NCBI GenBank assembly: GCA_040954595.2
Contig: CM082598.2
Location: 4,464,001 to 4,528,000, forward strand
Source: Balanoglossus misakiensis
Lineage: Eukaryota; Hemichordata
DNA length: 64,000 nt
Direction of reading: 5' to 3'
The notes below the pieces were generated by a model. The model had not been told where the DNA came from, searched no databases, and saw only the letters and a list, made by a program, of their open reading frames with translations. A program made the position numbers and the translations under genes. Positions 1-18,310 of the stretch are shown here, piece after piece; positions within the stretch are counted from its first letter, which is position 1, and every line of letters starts with the position of its first letter.

Positions 1-3000
1 TACAAAAGATGACGTTGACACACTCAAAGTATATGTTGCTAAAGACATTCCACCAAGGCAGCTGGAAAAAATGAACAGAGTCGTCGAAGTCCTGACAGAA
101 TTAAAAGTCCGTGGTCATATAAGTGAAGACAAGATTGCCTACCTGAAGAAGCTCTTTAAAAAAATGGAAAAAGACCTAATAGTGAAGATGATTGACGATT
201 ATGAGAAACAGCATATAAATAGTAAGTAAGATTCATATGGAATGAGTTAAAAGAGGTACTGTTACTTCATTTTAAGTTTCAGGTAAAGTGAATAATTTTC
301 TCAAGAACATTAAATTAAAGATACATAGTCGAAAAAATTGAGGGTATGTAAGAGGGGGATTTGAAATAATTTTGGGACTGTAAAGGGGGGACTTGAAAAA
401 CTTTGAGGACTAAATATTTATTTTGAGTCCACAAAAATGCAGTTTTGAACCCTTCATAATACAAATTTTTCTCATGTGGGTAGGGGGACACCCCCTCCCA
501 CACCCACCCCCGTCATTCATCAGCACCTTTAAATCATTGACTGTTTTATCTAGTGTCCCAGGTCAGGGGACTTGCCCCCACCCCATGATAACTTTGAGCG
601 GCGACGGTTAAATTTGTCCTCCCCAACATACCAGTAGTTGAGTTAATTTGCTTTTGCCGGGTTCATTAAAATGCAGTTGTGAACTCTGTATTTTATAAAA
701 TTTTCTTTCAAACCCACCCCCTTCACTTCTCGGTTTACAATGTCTCCCAACACAGATTACTAAGTTTAAAAAAAATGGAAACAATGTTCAGTTTTAATAC
801 CCACTGATAAGGGGAAACATCAGTTTCAAATTCTTTTCATGGGAGCGCTGTTTTTCTTTTTTACAAGATAGATAGGTGATGCGTTTTGCTGTGTGAAAGA
901 AAATGGGGGGGGGGGGGATTTGAAAATTTTAGCAGTTCGGAAAGGGGGATTTGAAAATATTTCGGGTTGTTGAGGGGGGCATGTGAAAATTAACGGTAAA
1001 AAAATTGAATTCTACCGCCCCCCCCCCCCCCCTCCAGAGGTGTTTGTGAATGCAGCCTTAGACGCGACCATTATTGGAGGCGGAAAGGACTGAAGTCGTA
1101 ATATGGTCAGAGACATTCGACTGTTGACTAAAATAATAACGAAAATGTTTGCGTTCAATTGCTTCAGGTGAGAAGACTGAGCTAGACACACCCAAGAGCA
1201 GATCTATGCCAGGACCGAGCACTGTAGACACACCCACGAGCAGATCTATGCCAGGACCGAGCACTGTAGAACGCTACCACCCAAGCGACGGGGCTACAAA
1301 CATTTCAGCAACTCGTAAGAGAAAAAGTGAATCTACTATTTTTGTATGCTATTATGTTTGCGAATTATAACCAAACAATTTATAATCGCATGTAAACATT
1401 ATGGTTGTGGCTTTAAAATTGCTTATTTCTTGAAATAAACAAATGCTTTGACAACGCATTTTTTCTTCTTCTCAGGACCTACCGGTACAGTGGAAAGTGT
1501 TGCAAGCTCGAAGGAACCAAGGTAAAATTTCAAGTTTATAAACATACTATAGCCTCATTCACCTACAGTATTTATTAATGTACCAATATGACTGTATGTC
1601 TATGTTTGTAACTACATCAGTTGTATGACATATAACATACCCATATCTCATAAATAACTCGCAAGCCAGTCGTGATTGTTAATTCAACGCAGCTGCAAAA
1701 TTAATACCTGCAGTTGTGCTAGGAACTGAATTCTGTAGTACAACTTCATTTGGGGACAGTCCATTGATGCCTTGCAAAAGGGGGGGCAGTTAAGGAGAGT
1801 CCTGGGCATGGACCACTTCGTGGATAGAATAACGCAGGGGGTTGTGGGACAGTTTGCGTTCTGATGCTCTGCATTAGCCATGTATACGCTATGTTGAAAA
1901 TTATACCATCATGCATTACAGATACCCTTTCCGCGTAGTGGTATAATGTATGCATGATGGATGCACTGTGAGACAGACGAAAAGACAGACTTCAATGCAC
2001 TTTGGCTTACCAGATGTAAAAATATCATGTACATCTTTACTTTCTTAACCTGTACAGAATGGCGGGGTCCGGAATACTGGTGATTGGTGATGAGTGGGGT
2101 ACACAGAAAGGTGGACTTTCTACCGTTAACAGACACGTCGCCTCATTGGCTGCGAAAACCGGGAAGGAGGTCTTTGCAACGGCTCTTGAAGCAACACAAG
2201 AAGATAAGGAAGATGCCTCTGATAATGGTGTAAGCCTGCAGGTTGGAAGGCCGTATCGTGGTGAAAAGATACCAAATATGAAGTGGTTAAACACGTATCA
2301 CAAGGATCATTTTCCAGACATCGCGAAACTTGATGTTGATGTCATCATAGGTCACATGCCAATCACCTCTCCTGGTGCACTTGATATCAACAAGCAATTG
2401 TTTCAATCGAAGAAGAAAGTGATCCTCTTCAACCACGTCATACCAGAAGATATTGAGGTACACAAGCCATCGTGGTCCGCAGAGAAGGTTGAGGAGAAAG
2501 AGGAGGCTCTCTGTAAAGAAGCTGCCCAGGCCAATGTAGTCTTCTCGGTCGGTCCACGCATGTATAGTCACTTCGAAAACAAATATCGCCAGTACACGTC
2601 ACTCAAACACAAGCTCTTTCTACCAATGCCAGATGACAAGTTCTTCAAAATCGAGATGAAGAAGCCCAGTGAAACATGCAAGGTCCAGATCCTGACCTTT
2701 GGTAGAGTCGATGGTGTTGCCAACCTCAAAGGCTATGATCTGGTGGCAAGAGCATTGAGTCAAACCGTAAAGGATAGGAAGAGAACCCACCCATCACAAG
2801 ACCCCGCAGTTTGGACCATCAGGGGTATACCGAAAGGAGAAGAGCAGAAGACAAAGAAAGACTTAGAAGGCCATGTCGAGTCCGGTCATCTGCAAATCAA
2901 TCCGTATCCTTATGGATCTCAGGATAAGATTAGGGTTGATATTCAGCAGAGTCATCTATGCTTGATGCCTTCTCGTAGTGAGCCGTTTGGTATGGTTGGC

Positions 3001-3288
3001 TTAGAGGCCATCGCAGCTGGAATCCCTGTCCTTGTGACGAAGAACTCGGGCTTAGCCACGTTTCTCACCCGTTATATTGAACCGGATATGGCGAAAGCGG
3101 TAACCGTCGACGTCGGCGTGAACAAAGCGGAATGCGATAAAGATATCCGCGAATGGTCCACCCGTATCAGCCAAGTTCTGAACGAATATGACGTAGCCTT
3201 CGAGAGGGCACAGAAGATGAAGAAACTTCTCCAAGAATGCAAGGCTGTTCGTGACACACACGAAGCATTCAAAGCAGAGTGCCGCTAG
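1..3288 (+). CDS. DED-glycosyltransferase fusion gene, copy 1 (5' end outside window)
   Basis: Exons 1-221 (partial), 1168-1314, 1476-1521 and 2058-3288 join in frame (phases 1, 1, 2) with GT/AG borders. Exon 1 encodes the C-terminal two thirds of a death effector domain; the IPPRQ segment and a helix ending in EKDL resemble the DED RxDL region. Exon 2 encodes two 14-residue Pro/Ser-rich repeats (D-T-P-x-S-R-S-M-P-G-P-S-T-V). Exon 4 encodes about 410 residues of GT-B fold: an N-terminal GGLSTVNRH glycine loop, a FGRVDGVANLKGYD segment, and the GT4 EX7E motif (E308 and E316 counted from the exon-4 Met) within SEPFGMVGLEAIAAGIP. DEDs are homotypic adaptors of caspase-8/FADD signalling, and GT4 enzymes move sugars from nucleotide donors with retention. 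Substrate and partner are unknown. No signal peptide or membrane segment is seen in the visible part, so it is likely cytosolic. Exon 4 could also start on its own ATG at 2059. Confidence 0.85.
1185..1268 (+). repeat. 42-bp coding minisatellite, 2 units (copy 1 linker)
   Basis: There are two tandem 42-bp units inside exon 2 of the first DED-glycosyltransferase gene, each encoding one 14-residue Pro/Ser repeat. The antisense strand is also open across the array, which explains apparent ORFs there. Confidence 0.95.
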
Positions 3289-3307
3289 TGAACTCTTATT
3301 CTGGCTA

Positions 3308-3767
3308 TTAAAGGGACAAAGTCTCTCTCTCGCTGCCCTTTTACCATTAATTATATTTGATACAAGACACCGTTTATATTAATGTACATGTGGATATATA
3401 TAGTGGATCAACGTTCGACCACATACACCTTCCATCCCACTTGTACACACAAGACACCGTTTATATTAATGTACATGTGGATATATATAGTGGATCAACG
3501 TTCGACCACATACAACTTCCATCCCACTTGTACACACAAGGGTGAAAAACTTGCCAAAATGAATAATCGGTCTCTACCATTTATTCATTTTGGGCTAGTT
3601 TTTTACTCTCATATCATACAAGCAGGATGGAAGTTGTGTGTGGTTAAACATTCATTCACTACATACCGGTATACACATGTACATTAACATAAACAGTGTG
3701 TCGAACCCAATTAATGGAATTAAGCTGAGGGCAGCGAGAGAGAGAGAGAATAACTTTGTCCCTTTAA
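3308..3767. mobile_element. TTAA foldback MITE, family A, copy with internal duplication
   Basis: It is bounded by TTAA. The terminal inverted repeats read TTAAAGGGACAAAGTCTCTC and its complement, and the core is a second palindrome (gagtgaaaa...ttttactctc). About 87 bp of the left arm is tandemly duplicated (~3362-3537), so this copy is ~460 rather than ~360 bp. It starts 20 bp after the stop codon of DED-glycosyltransferase copy 1. Confidence 0.9.
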
Positions 3768-4712
3768 GATTCGCTACAGGCAGCACAAGACCAGTAACCA
3801 ATTTCCCACAGACAACAGTAGCAGCGTTGAGAAATATATTCCTATTTTCTATTGAATACCTAGATCAGATGACAGTACAACTTTAATAGAAGACTATTAA
3901 ATGCCTATACTCAAGCAACCATTCCAACTTATTCCATAAGTTACTATACTTCTAGTTCTAGTCAGTTGTGTTCGTTATCACTTTTTGGGTTTCTTACAAC
4001 CTATTTCAAACTACAAATTGCAAAATAATGTGTGTTTTAGGTGTACTGGTAAGAAATGTGGTATTACTCCTTGACTTGCTTTAGTATTTAAATCTGAATT
4101 AACATATCAAACATGATGTAAATGTTCCTCTTATGAAGAAGTCTGTATAGAATTAGCTATATGAAATTTGAAAATGAAAGTATACACGAAAATTAAAATA
4201 TAATAAATTAATTGTATAATACAGGTTTGCCACTTCATCTTCAAAGTTTGACAGCATTAGACATTGTGTGTATTTGTTTTAAACATTCACAATACTGATG
4301 TAAGTTTATTTGCTCTAGTCTAACATGTACCGTAAATCTACTGTGATTTTTGAACAAGAAAATGCAACAGATACAGAAAGCAAAAAAATACTGAAAACAT
4401 ACTGAAAAGTTACAGCTAATGATGTTTTAATGTTTCAAACTGACATGGTAATTCTTATATATTGCTCTGAAATGTAAAGATTCAACAGTTACTTGTATTC
4501 AAAAAGGTAAATCCTAGTTTCAGAATGTTTTGTTGAAATAAAACGTAAAATGGTATCAACCAAATGCAGTTGCCTGTTGTTTGTTTGTTTGTTTGTTTGT
4601 TGTTGTTGTTGTTATTGATTGGCATAATAAATACATATGGTCACGTTTGTTTGTTGACATGTTAGGTATATTCAACCGTCAGGGTTAGGGTGTATTAAAC
4701 GGTTAGAGTAAG

Positions 4713-4820
4713 TGTTGTCATTTTTTCGATCAACGGCATCGCGGCACTCCCAAATTAAGCCACAAGAAGAGACTGAGACTTCTCTTCTTGTGGTTGGGAG
4801 TGCCGTGGATCGAAAAACAA
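4713..4820. repeat. ~108-bp near-perfect hairpin
   Basis: Arms include ttttttcgatcaacggcat, gcggcactcccaaattaagc and cacaagaagaga, mirrored by tctcttcttgtggttgggag and tgccgtggatcgaaaaa, with a loop of a few bases. It is probably a small foldback element. Confidence 0.8.
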
Positions 4821-5199
4821 CAAACAAACAAACAAACAATAAAATCGCGGAGGGAGAGCCCCCTGTGACCATATATGGAATCAAGGGGCCATAATTCTTG
4901 GAACCGTCCGTCATAGTTATTTTTAAACACCAAATTGAGCCACCTTAATTGCCAGTTTGAGGAGCAGCTCACAGCAAAGAGTAGCGGTGCTGTTGTTTTG
5001 ACGGTTCTAGAAAAAGTTTTCCCTCTAACACCGCTGGAAGACGAATACTCTCGAGGTCAGTGATTTAACTATCTTCAAAAGACAGATCAGACCACCTATT
5101 TTCAGAAGTATTTGAGTGCTAAAGCGACACAGGTTGCAATGTATGCTTTGTTAGGACAGTCATTCTCAATAGTCGTCATTACTGTGCAATACATACCGG

Positions 5200-5332
5200 T
5201 ACATACATACATACATGTACATACATACATACATACATACATACATACATACATACATACATACATACATACATACATACATACATACATACATACATAC
5301 TTACATACATACATACTTACATACATACAATG
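5200..5332. repeat. CATA microsatellite
   Basis: About 30 ATAC units with a few TTAC variants. It is open in several frames on both strands; no gene is implied. Confidence 0.97.
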
Positions 5333-6412
5333 GATCTGATGGGTGTACTAAAAACTAACTTATACCACAGGAAAAGACATAAAAGATTGAGATGAAAATG
5401 AAGGGACGGGGAAGTTAAAGCAAAAAAAAAACAGATGTTTTTATGTAGAGCGTGTGGGAAAATCCCGCTCATCGAAGTTTCAACATCTGCATTATTGAAC
5501 AAGCTTTTGAAGATTTGAGAACTGGGTCGAGTAGTTTTATGAGTTGATAGCCTCGCAATGTTCATTTATCCAGTAGAATCCGACTTTTGATCAAGCAACC
5601 ATTCGCGTCAGTATGTCCACAGGGGGAAAAGATCCAGGAACTGTCCTGGAGAGTGAAACTACATGTAGACGTTACAGAGCGCAACTGCCAACACCCGGTA
5701 GACAAAAAACACATTGTTCAAAGACCATTGCTATTGCCCGTTAAAAATGACCTACATAACCTACTTACGATAACCTGCACGTATCGAAACTCTGGTGTCT
5801 CTCAATATGGTGACTCACCTTTTTGAGTGGCTACCCGCGGTAACTGAGGCTAACTTTGTATGCGTGACCGTATACCTCTAATCAATCGGATTAAAATTTT
5901 AATCAGATTGTCCTCTGATCAACCTCCAATTCACCAAAACAGATACAGGGGAACAATATAACATCACAAATATTTCATCATATTGTATCAAACTTCAAAA
6001 AACTCGTCTTATCAAAACATGGCAACCGGTCAGATGTGGAGAATTTACGATACCAGCCAGTCAGCCCAAGACCTTTGTCCCACTTCAGGTAGTGACTTTT
6101 ATTGTGTACATACAGGTGGATGGTTGGGGTGGTGTGATATCTGAGAAGGTCATGTGAGGACACATGATAGCCTGGTGAATCCTAGCCCTACGTACAGGTC
6201 TGTGTGTTTGCGGCGTTACACGGCCTCCACCACAGCCCTGCAAAGGTTCATAGACAAAACTGGTGCATCTGTGGTCCGGATCCAGACTGCAGCTTTTCGG
6301 CCGGAATTCGGACATTCAAAAAATGACTCAGAATAAACTAGTTTGTGGAGAACTTTAGCTGAGTCTGTTTCCTTTTCTTTTCTTTTTGTACAGACTTAAA
6401 TAAAGAAACAGG

Positions 6413-9400
6413 ATGGCAGGAGAAAGTATTCCTCCCTATTTATCTCTTCTTCATGACCTGCACGAGCATTGTGACGAAGATGATGTACAAGAGCTCAAAG
6501 ATTTAATTGATGACGATATTCCACCAAGGCAGAGGAAACCCATGAAAACCGCTATGGACTTGTTTAGATGTCTAGGCGAACGGGGTCATATAAGCAAAAA
6601 TAACCTGGCCTACCTGAAGAAACGGTTTACGAAAATGGGGAAAAACAATTTAGTGGAGAAGATTGAAGAATACGAAGCAAAGCACATTAAAAGTACGTGA
6701 GATCCAAATCGACAAGAAAAACAAAGAAAACTATACAAAGAGAAGCACGGTTACTGTGTTTAAATTTGTACCCTTTCAATTACAAGTGAATACCCCACAT
6801 CCCACATATTTAGCTCTATAAAAAAAGTATTGGAACTATTGCAGTTGTATCAAATAGCTTGAGCGCCTGATTTAGGGGAATACCAACCAGTTTCTTTATA
6901 ACAATCAGTTGTATTTGGTACAGAGTTTTGTTTGCTTTTGTCCCTACATTATCCTTAGCCGGTGACCAGGAACCGACACAGAAAATGTTTTGCTTTGTTA
7001 ACTTCTAAAATTCAGCAACTTCATTATACACTTGCAATTTTCGTTCATTACAAATACAGTTGAATTGATACGCTGGCTTGTAATCTAATTTCAATGTAGT
7101 ACTTCTCTCTGTAAATAGATTTTCTTTATGTGATGTGCTGGGGGCCAGACATTTCAAATAAACATAATACTATACTTTGTTTAACGTTTCATGTATTTTC
7201 ATTACCTCTCCTAAGAAAGTAATTTCATTAACTCTCACTACCATCCCACTTAAGGTAGACTGCACCCCGAAAGTCAGTCTTAAACTTTCTCTCATATTTT
7301 GCTAAAGGCAACTTAAACTTTTTCTTAGAATACAAATTGGGGGTTACAGTGCAAAATTTTGAAAATCCATACATAAAAGTTACAGAGACAGTCAGACTGA
7401 CACCAGAAAAACTACAGTTCCATAACTACCTCCCGCAAAATCGTTCAAATATCAGAGGCCACCTGAAGTCGTAATATGGTTGGAGACGTGAGACTGACTG
7501 TTGACTAAACTAACACGTTTGTGTTCAACTGCTTCAGGTGAGACGACTGAGCTAGACACACCCAAGAGCAGATCTATGCCAGGACCGAGCACTGTAGACA
7601 CACCCAAGTGCAGATCTATGCCAGGACCGAGCACTGTAGACACACCCAAGTGCAGATCTATGCCAGGACCGAGCACTGTGGACACACCCAAGTGCAGATC
7701 TATGCCAGGACCGAGCACTGCAGGACGCTACCACCCAAGTGACGGGGCTACAAACATTTCAGCAACTCGTAAGAGAAAAAGTGAATCTACTATTTTTGTA
7801 TGCTATTATGTTTGCGAATTATAACCAAACAATTTATAATCGCATGCAAACATTATGGTTGTGGCTTTAAAATTGCTTATTTCTTGAAATAAACAAATGC
7901 TTTGACAACGCATTTTTTTTCTTCTCAGGACCTACAGTGAAAAGTGTTGCAAGCTTGAAGGAACCAAGGTAAAATTTCAAGTTTATAATCATACTTTAGC
8001 CCCATTCACCTACACTATTTCTTAATGCATCCATATATCTGTATGTCCACGTTTGTGACTAAATCTGAGTTATATGGCATACCGGTATAACATAGCCACA
8101 TCTCCATGAATAACTCGCAAGCCAGTCGTGAATTGTTAATTCAACGCAGCTGCAAAATTAATACACCCTGCAGTTGTGCTAAGGAATGAAATTCGGTAGT
8201 GCTACTTCATTTGGGGACAGTCAACCATTGATAGTTGTATATGATGCATGATGGATGCACAGACAGACGAAAAGACAGACTTGCACTTTTGCTAAGTTAG
8301 GAGAAAAAATGTCAAGGGATATCCACAATGTCACGTACATGTTTACTTTCTTTACCTGTACAGAATGGCAGGTTCCGGAATACTGGTGATTGGTGATGAG
8401 TGGGGTACACAGAAAGGTGGACTTTCTACCGTTAACAGACACGTCGCCTCATTGGCTGCGGAAACTGGGAAGGCGGTCTTTGCAACAGCTCTTGAAGCAA
8501 CAGAAGAGGATAAGAAAGATGCCTCTGATAACGGCGTAAGCCTGCAGGTTGGAAGGCCACATCGTGATGAAAAGATACCAAATATAAAGTGGTTAAACAT
8601 GTATCACCCTGTTCATTTTCCAGACATCGCAAAACTTGATGTTGATGTCATCATAGGTCACATGCCCATCACCTCTCCTGGTGCACTTGATATCAACAAG
8701 CAATTGTTTCAATCGAAGAAGAAAGTGATCCTCTTCAACCACGTCATACCAGAAGATATTGAGGTACACAAGGCATCGTGGACCCCAAAGAAGGTTGAGG
8801 AAAAAGAGAAGGCTCTCTGTAAAGAAGCTGCCCAGGCCAACGTAGTCTTCTCGGTCGGCCCAAGCATGTACAGTCACTTCTATAACAAATACCGTCCGTA
8901 CACGATGTCAGTCAAACACCAGCTGTTTCTACCAATGCCAGATGACAAGTTCTTCAAAATCAAGATGGAGAAACCCAGTAAAAAATGCAAGGTCCAGATC
9001 CTGACCTTCGGTAGAGTCAACGGTGTTGCCAACCTCAAAGGCTATGATCTGGTGGCAAGAGCATTGAGTCAAACCGTAAAGGATAGGAAGAGAACCCACC
9101 CATCACAAGCCCCCCCAGTTTGGAACATCAGGGGTATACCGAAAGGGGAGGAGCAGAATACAAAGAGATACTTAGAAGACCATGTCGAGTCCGGTCATCT
9201 GAAAATCAATCAGTATCCTTATGGATCTCAGGATGACATTAGGATTGATATTCAGCAGAGCTATCTATGCTTGATGCCATCTCGCAGTGAGCCGTTTGGA
9301 ATGGTTGGCTTAGAGGCCATCGCAGCTGGAATCCCTGTCCTTGTGACGAAGAACTCGGGCTTAGCAGAGTTTCTCACCGATTCTATTGACACAGATATGG

Positions 9401-9603
9401 CGAAAGCGGTCACTGTCGACGTCGGCGTGAACGACGCAGAACGCAAGAAAGATATCCGTGAATGGTCCACCCGCATCAGCCAAGTTCTGAATGAATATGA
9501 CGAAGCCTTCGAGAGGGCACAGAAGATGAAGGAACGTCTCCAAGAATGCCAGGCTGTTCGTGACACACACGAAGCATTCAAAGCAGAGTGCCTCAATAAG
9601 TGA
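6413..9603 (+). CDS. DED-glycosyltransferase fusion gene, copy 2 (complete)
   Basis: Exons 6413-6692, 7538-7768, 7929-7968 and 8364-9603 give 596 residues, with all phases matching copy 1. Residues 1-93 are a DED, including DLFRCLGERGHI and NNLVEKIEEY. Residues ~100-155 carry four 14-residue D-T-P-K-x-R-S-M-P-G-P-S-T-V repeats. A short linker exon follows, then a ~412-residue GT4-like domain with the same GGLSTVNRH loop and EX7E motif as copy 1. The start ATG sits in an aacaggATGG context. A pyrimidine-rich tract ending gtacag at about 6393 suggests that the ATG exon follows a 5' UTR intron. Both copies have intact reading frames, so neither looks like a pseudogene. The expected role, by analogy with other DED-effector fusions, is a signal-recruited glycosyltransferase; this is inference. 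Confidence 0.88.
7555..7722 (+). repeat. 42-bp coding minisatellite, 4 units (copy 2 linker)
   Basis: This array holds four tandem units of the same 42-bp sequence, against two in copy 1. Units 2-4 read K-C-R where unit 1 reads K-S-R, suggesting expansion by unequal exchange after gene duplication. The reading frame is kept because 42 is a multiple of three. Confidence 0.95.
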
Positions 9604-9619
9604 GCTCTTATTCCGGCTA

Positions 9620-9982
9620 TTAAAGGGACAAAGTCTCTCTCTCTCTCTCGCTGCCCTTTTACCATTAATTATGCTTGAAACAATACACCGTTTATATTAA
9701 TGTACATGTGGATATAGTGAATCAGCATTCAACAACACACACCTTCCATCTGGCTTGTAGACACGAGAGTGAAAAAACTCGCCAAAATGAATAATCGTTC
9801 TCTACCATTTATTCATTTTGGGCGAGTTTTTACTGTCATATCATACAAGTGGGATGGAAGTTGTGTGTAGTTGAACATTCATTCACTACATATACACATG
9901 TACATTAATATAAACAGTGTCTTGTATCAAACACAATTCATGGAATAAAGGGCAGCGAGAGAGAGAGACTTTGTCCCTTTAA
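9620..9982. mobile_element. TTAA foldback MITE, family A, full copy
   Basis: This copy is 363 bp with TTAA at both ends. It sits 17 bp behind the stop codon of DED-glycosyltransferase copy 2, the same place as the element behind copy 1, so the insertion predates the gene duplication. Confidence 0.92.
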
Positions 9983-10582
9983 GATTTGCCACAGGCAGCA
10001 CAAGACCAGTAATCAATTTCCCAGACAACAGTAGCAGCGTTGAGAAATATATTCCTATTTTCTAACATTCCGTGAACTGAAATACTCCTTATGACTTGCT
10101 TTAGAATTTAAATCTGAATTAACAAATCTAGCATGATGTAAATGTTCCTCTTATGAAGAATTCTGTATAAAATTATCTATAAGAAATTTGAAAATTATAC
10201 ACGAAAATTAAAATATAATTTGAATAATAGATTAATCATATAATACAGGTTTGTCACTTCATCTATGGTTGAAAGTTAGACAGCATTGGACATTGTGTGT
10301 AAACTATATATTTTTAAAATTCATAATACTGATTTAAATTTAAATGCTCTAGTCTAACTGACATTGTAACTCTTAGGAACAAAGTAACTCTCATGTCTAC
10401 AAGTGTGGGGGGGGGGGGAAGTTGTGTGTGATTGAATGTTGATTCTTTATATACCCACATGTAGAATAACATAAACAGTGTCTTGTATCATACATACTTT
10501 ATGGGAAAAGGGCAGCGAGTTGTCAAAAATACTGATTTCCACCAATACAAGGGTAATCTATTGGAGCTACTACACCACCCAG
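9983..10582. other. Convergent intergenic region between DED-GT copy 2 and LDH
   Basis: The left part is duplicated 3' flank (to about 10370). Positions 10400-10522 are the right half of a family A foldback element, preceded by a G run. The region holds the 3' ends of two convergent genes. No coding sequence is seen. Confidence 0.7.
10400..10522. mobile_element. Family A foldback MITE, right-half remnant
   Basis: It matches the right arm (ggaagttgtgtgtgattgaa ... gtgtcttgtatcatac ... gggcagcgag) and lacks the left arm and terminal TTAA. Confidence 0.75.
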
Positions 10583-17539
<6,957 letters not shown>

Positions 17540-18120
17540 TTCTCAGGAACTTCAAGCAGCAGCTGGAGGAAAATAACACGACATTAGTCATTTTTGACTC
17601 TTCAGGAAAGCATTTCTGATTATTATTGTATTACATATGCACACACGGAAATAATTCATGCAGACACTATGTACAAATTTACATATGCAAATGCTGACTC
17701 AAATTTCAATTTTCCAACAAAAAGGCAATTTTTCGCAAGAAATACAAGTTTAAATTCGCAGTTTAGTCCCGACAACGGACGCGATGTTCTACGTTTAATA
17801 TTTGAAATTTCAACGGCTAAAAATCACGTACACCTAAATATTTAGTATGAATCAAGTTTGTTTGAAATGTATCGGTCGTGCACATTTTCTGCGCCCAAAG
17901 AAACCAACCCCACGGTAGTGTTGAAGCCCCATCCCCCAGAAATTGGCGGGATGAAGTCTCCAATACCCCGTGGTTCCTTTTTCAGGTCTGTGTCAGTCTC
18001 GAGGCGGGAAGATTGGCAAATGTAGCAAGTAAAACACAGATTTAAGGGACAGAATTAGGGCACTGATATTGCAATGTCAAATCCACAAACAGTTGACTTG
18101 AATACTTTATCAACACTTAC

Positions 18121-18310
18121 CTACAGAACACGTTACCCGCAAGATATCTTTACAGCCACAGGCTTGTGATTCAGGGCCCTGGATTTTCAATCTGCAGCAA
18201 CAGTCGACATAGCTGAAATACAGCAATTTCTAACACGCAACAGTGCAAGGCAGCCAATCTTGAGGATACAGGGCACGTCTCATGATGGATGATGCGGGGG
18301 CAAGGTCCAT
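18121..18310 (-). promoter_or_regulatory. Candidate LDH 5' leader exon / promoter region
   Basis: On the minus strand a strong donor (ctgtag|gtaagtg) follows 18121, and an acceptor (tttcctccag) precedes 17562, 23 bases before the LDH ATG. This implies a non-coding first exon here. Its 5' limit is a guess; no TATA box was recognised. Confidence 0.4.

Larger units (their letters stand above)
3289..6412. other. Spacer between the two DED-glycosyltransferase genes
   Basis: No gene is recognised. It holds a foldback element (3308-3767), AT-rich flank with possible AATAAA poly(A) signals near 4202 and 4537, a hairpin (4713-4820), a CATA microsatellite (5200-5332) and degenerate transposon remnants near 5835-5925. 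Short ORFs at 5587 and 6154 resemble nothing known. Confidence 0.7.
6413..10370 (+). repeat. Tandem segmental duplication, second copy (first copy about 1-4340)
   Basis: Exons, introns, 3' flank and the embedded foldback element of copy 1 reappear about 6.3 kb downstream. Intron 2 around 1320-1475 and 7770-7928 is nearly identical. The 3' flanks match out to about 4330 and 10370 (for example the caggcagcacaagaccagta segment at 3778 and 9991), after which similarity is lost. Confidence 0.9.

Noticed and set aside
1058-1264. Antisense ORF over the DED-GT linker repeat (also 7452-7734)
   Set aside because: It is open only because the 42-bp repeat has no stops on the other strand; splice phases and homology support the + strand.
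3357-3687. Duplicated small ORFs in the element behind DED-GT copy 1
   Set aside because: They fall entirely within the non-coding foldback element and its internal duplication.
5102-5339. ORFs rich in HTYI or MYVC on both strands
   Set aside because: Translation of the CATA microsatellite; the same applies to 30062-30262.
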